This document shows, in pieces, positions 1-7,879 of a stretch of DNA of 40,908 nt (positions are counted from its first letter, which is position 1; every line of letters starts with the position of its first letter). Below the pieces are notes generated by a model that worked only from the letters and a program-made list of their open reading frames with translations, had not been told where the DNA came from and made no database searches. The translations under genes and the position numbers were made by a program. Source of the DNA: Bryobacterales bacterium (lineage in GTDB: Bacteria; Acidobacteriota; Terriglobia; Bryobacterales; Bryobacteraceae); NCBI GenBank assembly GCA_003135055.1, contig PLDF01000195.1, forward strand, positions 31,608 to 72,515, read 5' to 3'.

Positions 1-30
1 ACTCCGCGCCTCCGCGTTGAAGGCCAATCC
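1..30. repeat. partial copy of a dispersed GC-rich repeat
   Basis: The first 18 bases are the exact reverse complement of the core aacgcggaggcgcggagt; 17 of these bases recur at 33932-33948. A related, more diverged element lies at 1065-1167. The copy is cut by the window edge, so its full length is unknown. Similar 'cgcagaggcgctgag' intergenic repeats are common in Acidobacteria and Planctomycetes; that statement is general knowledge, not something measured here. Confidence 0.5.
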
Positions 31-74
31 TCGCTTACGGACGCGTCGCCGGACGCGCGTGCTAGCATCAACCC

Positions 75-464
75 ATGGCCCTGGCAGATTTAACCAAGCA
101 GATTGCGCAGCAGGCGCTGCTCTCCGCCACTGCGCCGTCGAAGGAGCCGCCGGCCACATCCACAGACCCCCTCGGCGGCGTGATTCTGGGCCAGATCGCC
201 GCCATGCAGAAGCAGCTCAAAGACGATGAAGAGCTGGTGGTCACGTTCCAACAAGGCATGGAACGCATTCGCGTGATGGAGATCTTTCTCGCGTCGCCGC
301 AAGTGGCCGTGCTCATCGGCCCCGATGCGCACCGCACACTCACGCGCGTGGTGGCGGCGGTAGCCTCGCTGCAACTTGTGTGCAAGACCGCCAAGACTGC
401 GCCCGGCGCGAAGCCCGCCCGAGTGGGTCTGATTACGGCGAAACCGAAAGATTCCAGCGCGTGA
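75..464 (+). CDS. hypothetical protein, 129 aa
   Basis: I do not recognise a family. The protein has no signal peptide or membrane segment. Residues 1-30 are Ala/Thr/Pro-rich. Residues 35-75 (LGGVILGQIAAMQKQLKDDE onward) look like an amphipathic helix or short coiled coil. The tail is basic. The ATG at 75 is the first plausible start, with no clear Shine-Dalgarno. Its 3' end overlaps the convergent histidine phosphatase gene by 32 bases (433-464), so the two genes share their terminal region. Coding status is supported by an open GC-rich frame with sensible composition, but the function is unknown. Confidence 0.6.
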   Translation: MALADLTKQIAQQALLSATAPSKEPPATSTDPLGGVILGQIAAMQKQLKDDEELVVTFQQGMERIRVMEIFLASPQVAVLIGPDAHRTLTRVVAAVASLQLVCKTAKTAPGAKPARVGLITAKPKDSSA

Positions 465-1008
465 TCACGCGCGCTTCGCGCTCATAGCCGAGGGTGCTCA
501 AGCTTGCCGTCCCCAACGCGAAAAGGCGTCCGCCATCGGATGGAAGCCCCAGCCAGCACGCCGTCAGTATCCGTAGAATGTGACCGTGCGCGAACAGCGC
601 GACATCGCCGGGCGCTTCCAGCGCGCGCGCAATCACCGCCGTTGCGCGCGCGGCGGCGTGTTCCAGCGCTTCGCCGTTAGGCGTGCCGTCCCGCCACAGC
701 GACCAACCGGGCCGGTCCTTTTGGATTTCCGTCGTGCTGAGGCCCTCATAGTCGCCATACTCCCATTCGTGCAGGTTAGGGTCGATCTCCGCGGAATCGC
801 CGAAACCGGCCAGCCGGCAGGTATCGCGTGCGCGCAGCAGCGGACTGGTCAGCACCAGCGCGAACGTTCGCCCGGAGAGATAGCGCCCGATTTCGGCGGC
901 CTTCTGGCGGCCGGCATCGGTAAGTGGAAGATCGGTGCGGCCGGTGTGTGCGCCGGAGCGGCTCCATTCGGTTTCGCCGTGCCGGATGAGCCAAAGTTCG
1001 TGAGGCAT
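433..1008 (-). CDS. histidine phosphatase family protein (phosphoglycerate-mutase-like)
   Basis: A 191-aa cytoplasmic phosphatase of the branch-1 histidine phosphatase superfamily. The N-terminus carries the phospho-acceptor motif LIRHGETEW (R9-H10-G11-E12), followed by GRTDLPLT typical of CobC/GpmB-like enzymes. The second catalytic His is in FAHGHILR near residue 150. Substrates in this family range from phosphosugars and phosphoglycerate to nucleotides, and the sequence does not decide among them. The frame stays open far upstream, but homologs begin at MPHELWLIRHGE, so the ATG at 1008 is chosen. The gene is divergent from the GH20 gene, with an inverted-repeat element between them, and convergent with the small gene at 75-464. 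Confidence 0.9.
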   Translation of the reverse strand: MPHELWLIRHGETEWSRSGAHTGRTDLPLTDAGRQKAAEIGRYLSGRTFALVLTSPLLRARDTCRLAGFGDSAEIDPNLHEWEYGDYEGLSTTEIQKDRPGWSLWRDGTPNGEALEHAAARATAVIARALEAPGDVALFAHGHILRILTACWLGLPSDGGRLFALGTASLSTLGYEREARVITRWNLSVSP

Positions 1009-1064
1009 CGCAGACCGCAGGATACAATACCGCCGCTCTTGGCGGGATGCGTTCGTCGTTATAT

Positions 1065-1167
1065 CCTCGACGCAGAGACGCTGAGTCGCAGGGGATCGCA
1101 GAGCGGAAAATACCTTTCGGATGTTTTCTCCATCCGATCTCTGTGCCTCAGCGCCTCCGCTTCGAGG
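1065..1167. repeat. imperfect inverted-repeat element between divergent genes
   Basis: The 22-base arms at 1065-1086 (cctcgacgcagagacgctga...) and 1146-1167 (reverse complement reads cctcgaagcggaggcgctga...) match at 18 of 22 positions and enclose about 60 bases. The arm sequence belongs to the same 'gcggaggcgc' family as 1-18 and 33932-33948. It has no coding capacity and sits in the shared promoter space of the phosphatase and GH20 genes, so it could form a cruciform or simply be an inert repeat. Confidence 0.5.
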
Positions 1168-1213
1168 ACTAAGCTTACGCCATTCGCAATCCGTTTGTGA
1201 TGGACTATAGGGA

Positions 1214-3226
1214 ATGCGTCTATTCCTCGCGGGCCTCCTGACGATCGCCGCTCTGCGCGCCGACACTCCTACGCTGATGCCAATGCCGGTGAAAGCCGAG
1301 AGCAATACCGGCGCCCTCCCCATCGACGCCACGTTCACCGTATCCGCGACCGGCCCGGCGGACCCGCGCCTTGCAGCGGCGCTCACCCGATTCATCGCAC
1401 GCGTGGCCCGCCAGACCGGCATCATCGTCTCCGCCCGCAAGCCGGTGGCCGGCGCCGCAACCTTGCATATCGAACTGGCCGGCCGCGGAGCCGAATACCC
1501 CACGCTGGGCGAAGACGAATCTTACCAGCTCAACGTCGCGCCCACCGGCGCGCGCATCAATGCCGTCACCGTCGATGGCGCCCTCCGCGCGCTCGAAACT
1601 TTCGCGCAGCTCATCGCGCCCGGTCCCGACGGCTTCCGCGCGCCCGCGATGCACATCGAAGACCATCCGCGTTTCGCCTGGCGCGGCTTGATGATGGACG
1701 TCTCCCGCCACTTCATGCCAGTGGAAGTGGTGGAGCGCAATCTCGACGCCATGGCCGCGGTGAAGCTCAACGTGCTCCATTGGCACCTTTCCGACGACCA
1801 GGGCTTCCGCGTCGAGAGCCGCCTGCATCCGCGCCTGCAGCTCATGGGGTCCGACGGCATGTACTACACGCAGGCTGAAATCCGCCGCGTGGTGGCGTAC
1901 GCGCGCGACCGCGGCATTCGCGTGGTTCCCGAGTTCGATATCCCCGGCCATACCGCGAGCTGGTTTCCGGGATATCCGGAGCTGACCGTCGGCAAGGGTC
2001 CGTTTGAAATCCTGCGCAAGTTCGGCATCAGCGACGACGTGATGGACCCCACGCGCGAATGGACTTACGCCTTCCTCGATAGCTTCATCGGCGAAATGAC
2101 TCTGCTGTTTCCCGATAAATACTTCCACGTCGGCGGCGACGAAGTGAACGGCAAGCAATGGAACGCTTCGCCGCGCATCCAGGCCTTCGCCAGAATGCAC
2201 AAACTCAGGGACGCACGCGACCTACAGGTCTACTTCAACCAGCGGATTCAGAAGATCGTGCAGAAGCACGGAAAGATCATGATCGGCTGGGACGAGGTGC
2301 TGCATCCCGACCTGCCCAAAGCCACGGTGGTGCACATCTGGCGCAACCAGGCCTCGCTGGCCGACGCGGTGCGGCAAGGATTTCGCACGATTCTTTCGTG
2401 GGGCTATTATCTCGATCATCTGAGCCCCGCCGCGTATCACTATGGCATCGACCCGGCGGGCGGCCCCGCGGAGCAGTTGACCGCCGAACAGGCGGCGAAG
2501 ATTCTGGGAGGCGAAGCCTGCATGTGGTCCGAGTTGGTGGATGCGGAGACAGTGGATTCGCGCATCTGGCCGCGCACCGCCGCCATCGCCGAGCGGCTCT
2601 GGTCGCAAAAAGACGTCACCGATGTCGAACGGATGTATACGCGCTTGGAAGCGGTAAGCCGCATGCTCGAATGGACCGGCGTGCAGCACCGCGCCAATTA
2701 TGCGCCCATGCTCAGCCGCCTGGCGGCCGACCGGCCGAACGATCCGTTGCGCGTGCTGGCGGATGCTTCCGAAGCTCTCGGACTGGGCCCGCGGCGCGGA
2801 GCGCGATACACTACGCAGACGCCGCTGAACCGTTTCGTGGATGCCGCCCGCGCGGAAAGCGAGGGCGTGCGCGCCCTGGAACATGCGGCCGCGCGGGCCA
2901 CCGCCGATCCCAAAGCGAACGCAGCCGATGTGACGGCGTTACGCGAGCAATTCATGCGCTGGGCCGCGAACGACGCGCGGTTCCAACCATTGGCGGAAGG
3001 CAACGCGCTGTTGACGGAAACCGAGCCTCTGTCGGCGGACCTATCGGCGCTCGGAGCCGCCGGCCTGCGATTGCTGGACGCTTTGAACGGCGCAACACCG
3101 CTTCCCGGCGACTGGCTAACTCAGCAGAATGCCGAAGTAACTCGAATGCTGCGTCCGAACGCCGAGGTCACATTAGCCGCGGCCCGCGTAGTCAAGGTAT
3201 TGCTGGACGCCGCAAGCCATAAGTAG
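1214..3226 (+). CDS. secreted beta-N-acetylhexosaminidase, glycoside hydrolase family 20
   Basis: A 670-aa GH20 enzyme that removes terminal N-acetylglucosamine or N-acetylgalactosamine by substrate-assisted catalysis. Residues 1-17 (MRLFLAGLLTIAALRAD) form a signal peptide, so it acts outside the cytoplasm. An N-terminal GH20b-type domain spans about residues 20-150. The TIM barrel begins at HPRFAWRGLMMDVSRHFMP. The catalytic Asp-Glu pair is D309-E310 in HVGGDEVNGKQW, and LNVLHWHLSDDQGFR is the usual substrate-pocket strand. The C-terminal part after about residue 490 is helical and unassigned. The likely role is scavenging chitin, peptidoglycan or glycan fragments. It is a single gene, not an obvious operon, and ends just before a GC-rich palindrome. 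Confidence 0.95.
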   Translation: MRLFLAGLLTIAALRADTPTLMPMPVKAESNTGALPIDATFTVSATGPADPRLAAALTRFIARVARQTGIIVSARKPVAGAATLHIELAGRGAEYPTLGEDESYQLNVAPTGARINAVTVDGALRALETFAQLIAPGPDGFRAPAMHIEDHPRFAWRGLMMDVSRHFMPVEVVERNLDAMAAVKLNVLHWHLSDDQGFRVESRLHPRLQLMGSDGMYYTQAEIRRVVAYARDRGIRVVPEFDIPGHTASWFPGYPELTVGKGPFEILRKFGISDDVMDPTREWTYAFLDSFIGEMTLLFPDKYFHVGGDEVNGKQWNASPRIQAFARMHKLRDARDLQVYFNQRIQKIVQKHGKIMIGWDEVLHPDLPKATVVHIWRNQASLADAVRQGFRTILSWGYYLDHLSPAAYHYGIDPAGGPAEQLTAEQAAKILGGEACMWSELVDAETVDSRIWPRTAAIAERLWSQKDVTDVERMYTRLEAVSRMLEWTGVQHRANYAPMLSRLAADRPNDPLRVLADASEALGLGPRRGARYTTQTPLNRFVDAARAESEGVRALEHAAARATADPKANAADVTALREQFMRWAANDARFQPLAEGNALLTETEPLSADLSALGAAGLRLLDALNGATPLPGDWLTQQNAEVTRMLRPNAEVTLAAARVVKVLLDAASHK

Positions 3227-3230
3227 CATC

Positions 3231-3254
3231 GCGGGGCGGGCCTCCGGCCGGCCC
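3231..3254. repeat. GC-rich palindromic intergenic element
   Basis: Directly after the GH20 stop lies gcggggcgggcctccggccggccc, containing GGGCC-(7 nt)-GGCCC. It begins with the same ggggcgg as the larger double hairpin at 38772-38817, so the two appear to be one repeat family. No T-run follows, so calling it a factor-independent terminator would be a stretch. Confidence 0.4.
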
Positions 3255-3282
3255 ATGGCCTGCCATGAACCGAAGCGAGATC

Positions 3283-3723
3283 TCAGCGCCACAACAGCGT
3301 ATGCACCCGCGCGGCGATCGCGATTTCGGCCGCCGATGCGCCCAGCGGTTGGGGCACATCGGCCCAGTCACGCGCGCACGATCGCCGTGTCCGGATACCG
3401 GGCGATGATTCGGCCGAACGGGTCGCGATGAATCTCTGAAAGATTCTCCAAATACGCGATGTGAGCCGCAGTTACGAGCAAGACCGTCATCGTGTCGGCA
3501 GAAACATGCCGATTCCACCAAACCACTTTGGCCTGACAGCGGTGCGGACTCCTTCCCGCGTTTGATAATCAACTCCCAAAGAGAGACGACGCTCAGGTAG
3601 ACAGGACCTGTCTCAATAGCTCGACGCGCAGGCTCGGAAAGGACTTCGGGAGTGTTCGGGAGTATCGATCGCCCACACGAGCGAATGGGTGTCGAGCAAG
3701 TAACCGGTCAATACCGCCCTCAT
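3283..3723 (-). pseudogene. decayed VapC-type PIN-domain toxin
   Basis: Three pieces of one PIN-domain RNase toxin are visible in different frames. From the ATG at 3723 the sequence reads ...GYLLDTHSLVWAIDTPEHS and stops at 3613. A second frame carries ARRAIETGPVYLSVVSLWEL. A third carries SADTMTVLLVTAAHIAYL, then HRDPFGRIIARYPDTAIV, ending at the tga at 3283. Order, strand and motifs match VapC of the YLLDTHxLVW / SxWEI / HRDPFDR subfamily, including the first acidic residue (LLDTH). At least two frameshifts make an active enzyme impossible unless the sequence is wrong. It follows a broken antitoxin gene, as in a normal vapBC pair. Confidence 0.75.
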
Positions 3724-3954
3724 AGAAGTCATCGGCCTCTTTCGACGTCATCGCTCGCCACAGGCTATCCTGCTCCGCCAGCGTCCCGCGAACGAGAGGA
3801 TCCTTGGCGCCCGCGCCGAATGGAAATCCCCGGTTTGCCGTGGCGCCCGCCGCGGCTCCTTCGACCGGTGCTTGAGATGCAGAATCCACGACTCAAGTTC
3901 CTGCTGTTCCTCGACCGATAGACTATCGATCAGACTCGCCAGACGCGCACTCAT
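3724..3954 (-). pseudogene. decayed antitoxin gene upstream of the VapC relic
   Basis: The start codon at 3954 opens MSARLASLIDSLSVEEQQEL ESWILHLKHRS, a helical leader like that of small antitoxins preceding this VapC type. The frame then changes near 3850-3870. The continuation that looks coding is in another frame (RGTLAEQDSLWRAMTSKEAD and DFYEGGID), running up to the toxin start. Relative position and orientation support an antitoxin. The exact family is not identified, and the call rests mostly on the neighbouring VapC relic. Confidence 0.5.
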
Positions 3955-4068
3955 CCCATATTATTCTCTCATTCTCGGGCGCCGAGGGCTGACATGGACG
4001 CGCGGATTCATCGGCCCGCTCTTTCAATCTCCGGCAACGCCGTCCCAAGCTGCGATAAAGTAATAACC

Positions 4069-5685
4069 GTGGCAAGAACGCTGTTCCTGCTGTTCGCGGC
4101 CCTATTCGCGCTGTCCGCCGACGATCGCACTGTCGAGGTGGACAAGATGCTCGCCCCGTTGCGCGACCCCAACGCCCCAGGTTGCGCCGTCGGCGTGATG
4201 CAGAATGGCCGCTTCCTCTACAAGACCGCGTTCGGCCTCGCCGATCTCGATTCGCGCCAGCCCATCACCACCGCGACCGCCTTCAACGTCGCCTCAATGA
4301 GCAAACAGTTCACGGCCGCGGCGCTTTATTTTTTGCTCGAAAACGGAAAGGTGCGGGTCGGCGATTCCGTTCGCCGCTACATCCCGGAATTGCCGCCTTA
4401 CGCGGCTGCCATCACCGTCGAGGATCTGCTGCACCACACCAGCGGTCTGCGCGACTTCGGGCCGGTACTGGAGGTGGCGGGGCGTTCGGATGAATCGCTC
4501 GACGTGGCAGGCAGTCTCAAGCTGCTGGCGCGGCAGACGGCGTTGAATTTCGCGCCGGGCGGGGATTACGGATACACGAATTCCGACTATCTGCTGCTGG
4601 GGCTGGTGGTGGAACGCGTCACCGGAATGACTCTCGCGGCCTATGCCGAAGAGCGGCTGTTCGACCCGCTGCGAATGGCGAATTCGCAGTTCTACGGACA
4701 GTATCAGAAGCTGCGTGAGCGCGCGGCCGGCTACGCCTTGCGCGGAAGGGGCTTCCGCAAAATCACGGCGCCCATGCTGGTGGCGGGCGACGGCGGCTTA
4801 TACACCACGGTGGAAGATCTGCTCCGCTGGGACGAGAATTTCTACACGCCCAACGTGGGCGGCCCCGGACTGCTGAATTTCATGCTGGCGCGCGGCCGGC
4901 TGCGCGCAGGCGAGCCGTTGCCCTACGGCGCCGGCTTGATTCTGGGCCGCTATTCGGGAATTTCCGCCGTAAGCCATCCGGGCGCGCTTCCCGGATACCG
5001 CGCCGAGATGATCCGCTTCCCGCGTCAGCATCTCACCGTGGCCTGCCTCTGCAACCGCGGCGATGAAGACGGCCCCGTTCTGGCGCGGCGCATCGCCGAC
5101 GTCTATCTGGACGAAAAACTGCGGCCCATGCACGGAGCCGCGAACATCGACTACGCCACCAGCTCCTTCCCCGAGCTGGACGGCTTATGGGAGTCTCCGC
5201 AGGGCTGGATTCTGCGCACCTGGAGCTCCGCGGACGGGCTGTGGACGCAGATAGCCGATGGCGAATTCAAACTGTTTCCCCTGAATCAACGGCAGCTTTT
5301 CGCCGACACCGGAATCAACCGGCTGATCTTGACGAAGGTTTCGCGCGACGAGTTGACGCTGGCTTGGGACCGCTTCCCGCACGTGACTTATCGCCGTCTG
5401 GAAGGCGCCATGCTGCAGAGCGGCGAGTTTGCTCCGCTGGCGGGCGATTACCGCAGCGGCGAGGTGGACGCGCGCTACCGCGTTTTCCTGGACGGCGGAC
5501 AATTGTGGATCTCAGGCGCCGCAGCCTGGAACATACCGATGGAGCCGGCGGGCACGGACCGGTTCATAGCGGGCTCTTGGTCGCTGCATTTCATCCACGA
5601 TCGCGGCGGCCGTGTGCTGGGGATGCAACTGCACAGTCCGCGCCTTTGGAATCTGTGGCTCGATAAGACGCCGGATACGGATTAG
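4069..5685 (+). CDS. secreted serine hydrolase, class C beta-lactamase / penicillin-binding-protein fold
   Basis: A protein of about 538 aa of the beta-lactamase-related serine hydrolase family (EstB, D-aminopeptidase, PBP-like). The GTG at 4069 is preferred because VARTLFLLFAALFALSADD then forms a clean signal peptide; an ATG 25 codons upstream would bury it. Catalytic motifs numbered from 4069 are S76-x-x-K79 (SMSKQ), Y169-T-N171 and H303-P-G305, all in the expected order. The beta-lactamase domain ends near residue 350, followed by a beta-rich C-terminal extension of about 180 aa seen in many soil-bacterial members. It probably cleaves an ester or a D-amino-acid peptide bond in the periplasm or outside. 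Beta-lactam hydrolysis is possible but not implied. Confidence 0.9.
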   Translation: MARTLFLLFAALFALSADDRTVEVDKMLAPLRDPNAPGCAVGVMQNGRFLYKTAFGLADLDSRQPITTATAFNVASMSKQFTAAALYFLLENGKVRVGDSVRRYIPELPPYAAAITVEDLLHHTSGLRDFGPVLEVAGRSDESLDVAGSLKLLARQTALNFAPGGDYGYTNSDYLLLGLVVERVTGMTLAAYAEERLFDPLRMANSQFYGQYQKLRERAAGYALRGRGFRKITAPMLVAGDGGLYTTVEDLLRWDENFYTPNVGGPGLLNFMLARGRLRAGEPLPYGAGLILGRYSGISAVSHPGALPGYRAEMIRFPRQHLTVACLCNRGDEDGPVLARRIADVYLDEKLRPMHGAANIDYATSSFPELDGLWESPQGWILRTWSSADGLWTQIADGEFKLFPLNQRQLFADTGINRLILTKVSRDELTLAWDRFPHVTYRRLEGAMLQSGEFAPLAGDYRSGEVDARYRVFLDGGQLWISGAAAWNIPMEPAGTDRFIAGSWSLHFIHDRGGRVLGMQLHSPRLWNLWLDKTPDTD

Positions 5686-5794
5686 GGTAGCTCCGCGCCG
5701 CCCCTTAGAACGGTTTTACGTGGATTTTGCCGCGTTCAGATTGAGAAGCTGATTGTTCTCAATGGATTCCATTGAAAATGCGGCGCAGTAGTGT

Positions 5795-6562
5795 TCATTT
5801 TGACTGCGGGTGTTGAACCACCGCAGGTTCCGTAGCCTGCCGTTCGCGACCAAAACTGACTGGATCGAAGCCGGCATTGTGGATCATCTGAACAGCCGCG
5901 TCGAATATTTTGGTACTGTCAGCGCCAGGACACAAATCGTAGGTGTCCCAGTAACATGCCGCCCATTGCCACTGGTCGCGATGGTTCAGCGGCTCTCTCA
6001 GGACGCTCAGCATCGTCTCTCGAAACATCTTGGTTGCGGGGTGGCGCGCAGCTCTTCCACCGAGCATCGCCAGAGCTTCCAACCTCACTGCCCAATAGTT
6101 TCCTCGGTCGTCAGGACTCTCGCTATCAGCAAGCCGGGCCTCCAAGGCACGAACAACTGAGAGAGGTCGCTTGCGTCCGCGTCGTCTCCACGGGTAACTC
6201 CCCATCGCGAAAACGCACCAGAACCGCACCTCGGCCGACTCGTCTGTGCTGCACTCGATCAACGCTCTGATCGCCTTGCGTTTTCCCAACATGCCGAGGC
6301 ACTCAGCGGCCTGCGCGCGAACCCTGGGAGTTTCATCTCTGTTTTCCAGGACGCGGATGAGCGGCGAAATAGCCCGCTTATCACGGCGGCTGAAGCCCAG
6401 AGCGTAGGCCGCGGCGTACCGCCTCGCCTCGAGCGGATCACCCAGGGCCGTCTGTAATCCTGGGACATCCGCTGGATCGTCCCGGACGCTGAGTTCTCGG
6501 GCAAGATCCATAATGCCCGACCAATCAGCCGCCTGGAAAAACTTCGTAAGCAAGTCATTCAT
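5795..6562 (-). CDS. HEAT-repeat domain protein
   Basis: A 255-aa cytoplasmic protein with HEAT-like helical repeats. Visible units include DPLEARRYAAAYALGFSR, DETPRVRAQAAECLGMLG and DESAEVRFWCVFAMGS. Such alpha-solenoids are usually scaffolds; PBS-lyase-type HEAT proteins are common in this phylum. The C-terminal 60 residues are Trp/Tyr-rich (QWQWAACYWDTYD) and unassigned. The ATG at 6562 (MNDLLTKFFQAADW) is preferred over an upstream start 15 codons earlier, because homology-like sequence starts there. The gene follows the small unknown gene on the same strand, and a shared transcript is possible. No partner is evident. Confidence 0.75.
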   Translation of the reverse strand: MNDLLTKFFQAADWSGIMDLARELSVRDDPADVPGLQTALGDPLEARRYAAAYALGFSRRDKRAISPLIRVLENRDETPRVRAQAAECLGMLGKRKAIRALIECSTDESAEVRFWCVFAMGSYPWRRRGRKRPLSVVRALEARLADSESPDDRGNYWAVRLEALAMLGGRAARHPATKMFRETMLSVLREPLNHRDQWQWAACYWDTYDLCPGADSTKIFDAAVQMIHNAGFDPVSFGRERQATEPAVVQHPQSK

Positions 6563-6627
6563 TCGGGCGCTCTGTTGAGTGTAACTCCCTGATCTCACGA
6601 GAGCCAATTGTCCCGGACCTCAGCGAA

Positions 6628-6870
6628 TTAGAACCGCCGGCGAGGTTGTCCATGTTTAGGAGAGCCAGCCCGCGACATCGTGCGAACCGGCTTCAAGATC
6701 GCCTTGTGCATCTCCTCTGGGTCGAACCCAAGCCGAGCGGCGTTTGCTTCCATGATGGCGATCCGGCCAACCAGTCCTTTGCTCCGCTCACGCTCTTTCT
6801 CAATCTCTTCCGTCAGCTTGCCGATCTCGCCTTTGAAGTAATCCTGCTCGATTGCGGCGCCGGCGATGAA
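6628..6870 (-). pseudogene. coiled-coil ORF without a normal start (fragment or frameshifted tail)
   Basis: On the minus strand a frame open through about 6870-6628 reads SSFIAGAAIEQDYFKGEIGK, then a charged coiled coil (LTEEIEKERERSKGLVGRI), then MEANAARLGFDPEEMHKAIL and a taa at 6628. Composition is clearly protein-like, but no ATG/GTG/TTG is found near the beginning of the coding-like part; the first ATG is inside the coiled coil. It overlaps the 3' end of the preceding gene in another frame. Either the upstream gene and this one were once joined or overlapping and a frameshift separated them, or this is the remnant of a separate gene. Confidence 0.45.
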
Positions 6871-7298
6871 CGAAGATACTCGGCTGACGCCCGCATATGG
6901 CGCTGGCGGCGCAGCATCATTGCATCCTGATCTTCGGTTTCCCGCAGCGTGGGCGGCTCGCGCTCCCGCCTTAGGAATTCTTCGTAACTTTGCTCCGGAT
7001 CGCCGGCTTCCCCGGAGCCGTCAAACTCTCGCTCAAAATAATCGTATCCGGTGGCATAGCCGGCCGGGTTGCTGGGGTTCGGAAAGACCGCCAACGTTTT
7101 TGAGCCAAATTTCTGTTGGTGCAAGTCGCGGATCCACTCCTTGACCGGCGCCTTCCATGGCTGGCTGCGGCTGGGGATGTTCTTAATCAGGGAATGTGGC
7201 GCCATCCCGAGTTCCTTAGCCATGCGGATATCGTCGTCCGTCAACCCGCACCGCGCCTTGGCCGCGGCCCAATCCGGATTTCGATTCTTCTTGCCCAC
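6813..7298 (-). CDS. conserved hypothetical protein (MGKK...DDDIRMAKELG family), 161 aa
   Basis: The GTG at 7298 starts MGKKNRNPDWAAAKARCGLT, followed by DDDIRMAKELGMAPHSLIKN and WKAPVKEWIRDLHQQKFG. I recognise this N-terminal block as a recurrent small bacterial protein of unknown function, helical and basic, without signal peptide. A second conserved-looking block is AMMLRRQRHMRASAEY near residue 130. Related longer proteins, from memory, continue after this block into a nucleotidyltransferase-like part. Here the frame runs into a low-quality Ser/Arg tail and stops, so truncation or a frameshift near 6870 is likely. It is adjacent to ssb, but no functional link is known. Confidence 0.6.
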   Translation of the reverse strand: MGKKNRNPDWAAAKARCGLTDDDIRMAKELGMAPHSLIKNIPSRSQPWKAPVKEWIRDLHQQKFGSKTLAVFPNPSNPAGYATGYDYFEREFDGSGEAGDPEQSYEEFLRREREPPTLRETEDQDAMMLRRQRHMRASAEYLRSSPAPQSSRITSKARSAS

Positions 7299-7334
7299 GA
7301 CTTTGGATAATAGCAGTGAAGACGCGGTCAGTGG

Positions 7335-7838
7335 CTAAAACGGAACGTCGTCGTCGGTGATGCCCTGGCTGAACTCGTCGGCTGGCGCGGCCGGCGCGGC
7401 CGCAGGCTGCGGACGTTGCGCCGAGCGCGGCATGGAAACCGGCTGGGCGAAATCGCCCGGTGAGTCGGGAACGGAATCGCCGCGGTCTCCTCCTCCCGCT
7501 CCTCCTCCGAGGAGCACGGCGTTATTGGCATCGCAGACCACTTCGGTGATGTATTTCTTCTGACCTTCTTTGTCCTCATAGCTGCGGGATTCAATCCGGC
7601 CTTCGAGATAGATCTTCTTGCCCTTGAGCAAGTAGTTGGCTATGTTTTCGGTTCGCCACATCACGATATTGTGCCAATCCGTGATGTCCTTCCACTCGCC
7701 GCTCTGCGGGTCCTTGGTGCGGCGGGTGGTTGCAAGTGAAAACTTGGAAAGCGAGATGCCGCTCGGCGTAAACTTCGTATCCGCATCCTTGCCGAGATTT
7801 CCAAGCAGAATGACTTTGTTGACGCTTCGGGAAGCCAT
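7335..7838 (-). CDS. ssb: single-stranded DNA-binding protein
   Basis: A 167-aa SSB that coats single-stranded DNA in replication, recombination and repair. The OB fold occupies residues 1-110: SVNKVILLGNLGKDADTKFT, then DWHNIVMW and YLLKGKKIYLEGRIESRSYE. It is followed by a disordered Gly/Pro/Ala/Gln linker and the acidic tip DDDVPF, which recruits partner proteins. Length and architecture are those of bacterial SSB. The ATG at 7838 gives MASRSVNKV as expected. It lies apart from rpsF/rpsR, which often flank ssb, so this may be a second copy. Both neighbours on this strand are uncharacterised. Confidence 0.97.
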   Translation of the reverse strand: MASRSVNKVILLGNLGKDADTKFTPSGISLSKFSLATTRRTKDPQSGEWKDITDWHNIVMWRTENIANYLLKGKKIYLEGRIESRSYEDKEGQKKYITEVVCDANNAVLLGGGAGGGDRGDSVPDSPGDFAQPVSMPRSAQRPQPAAAPAAPADEFSQGITDDDVPF

Positions 7839-7879
7839 ATTATCCAGAACTGTAACACACCGCCTGCCCGAGTTCGAGT

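Noticed and set aside
1220..2200. Long open frame on the minus strand inside the GH20 gene
   Set aside because: It is His/Arg/Ala-rich shadow sequence without motifs; the plus strand encodes an intact GH20 enzyme.
4069..5685. Serine hydrolase as an antibiotic-resistance beta-lactamase
   Set aside because: The motifs fit the broad family, but the long C-terminal extension and lack of an ampR-like neighbour give no support for resistance.
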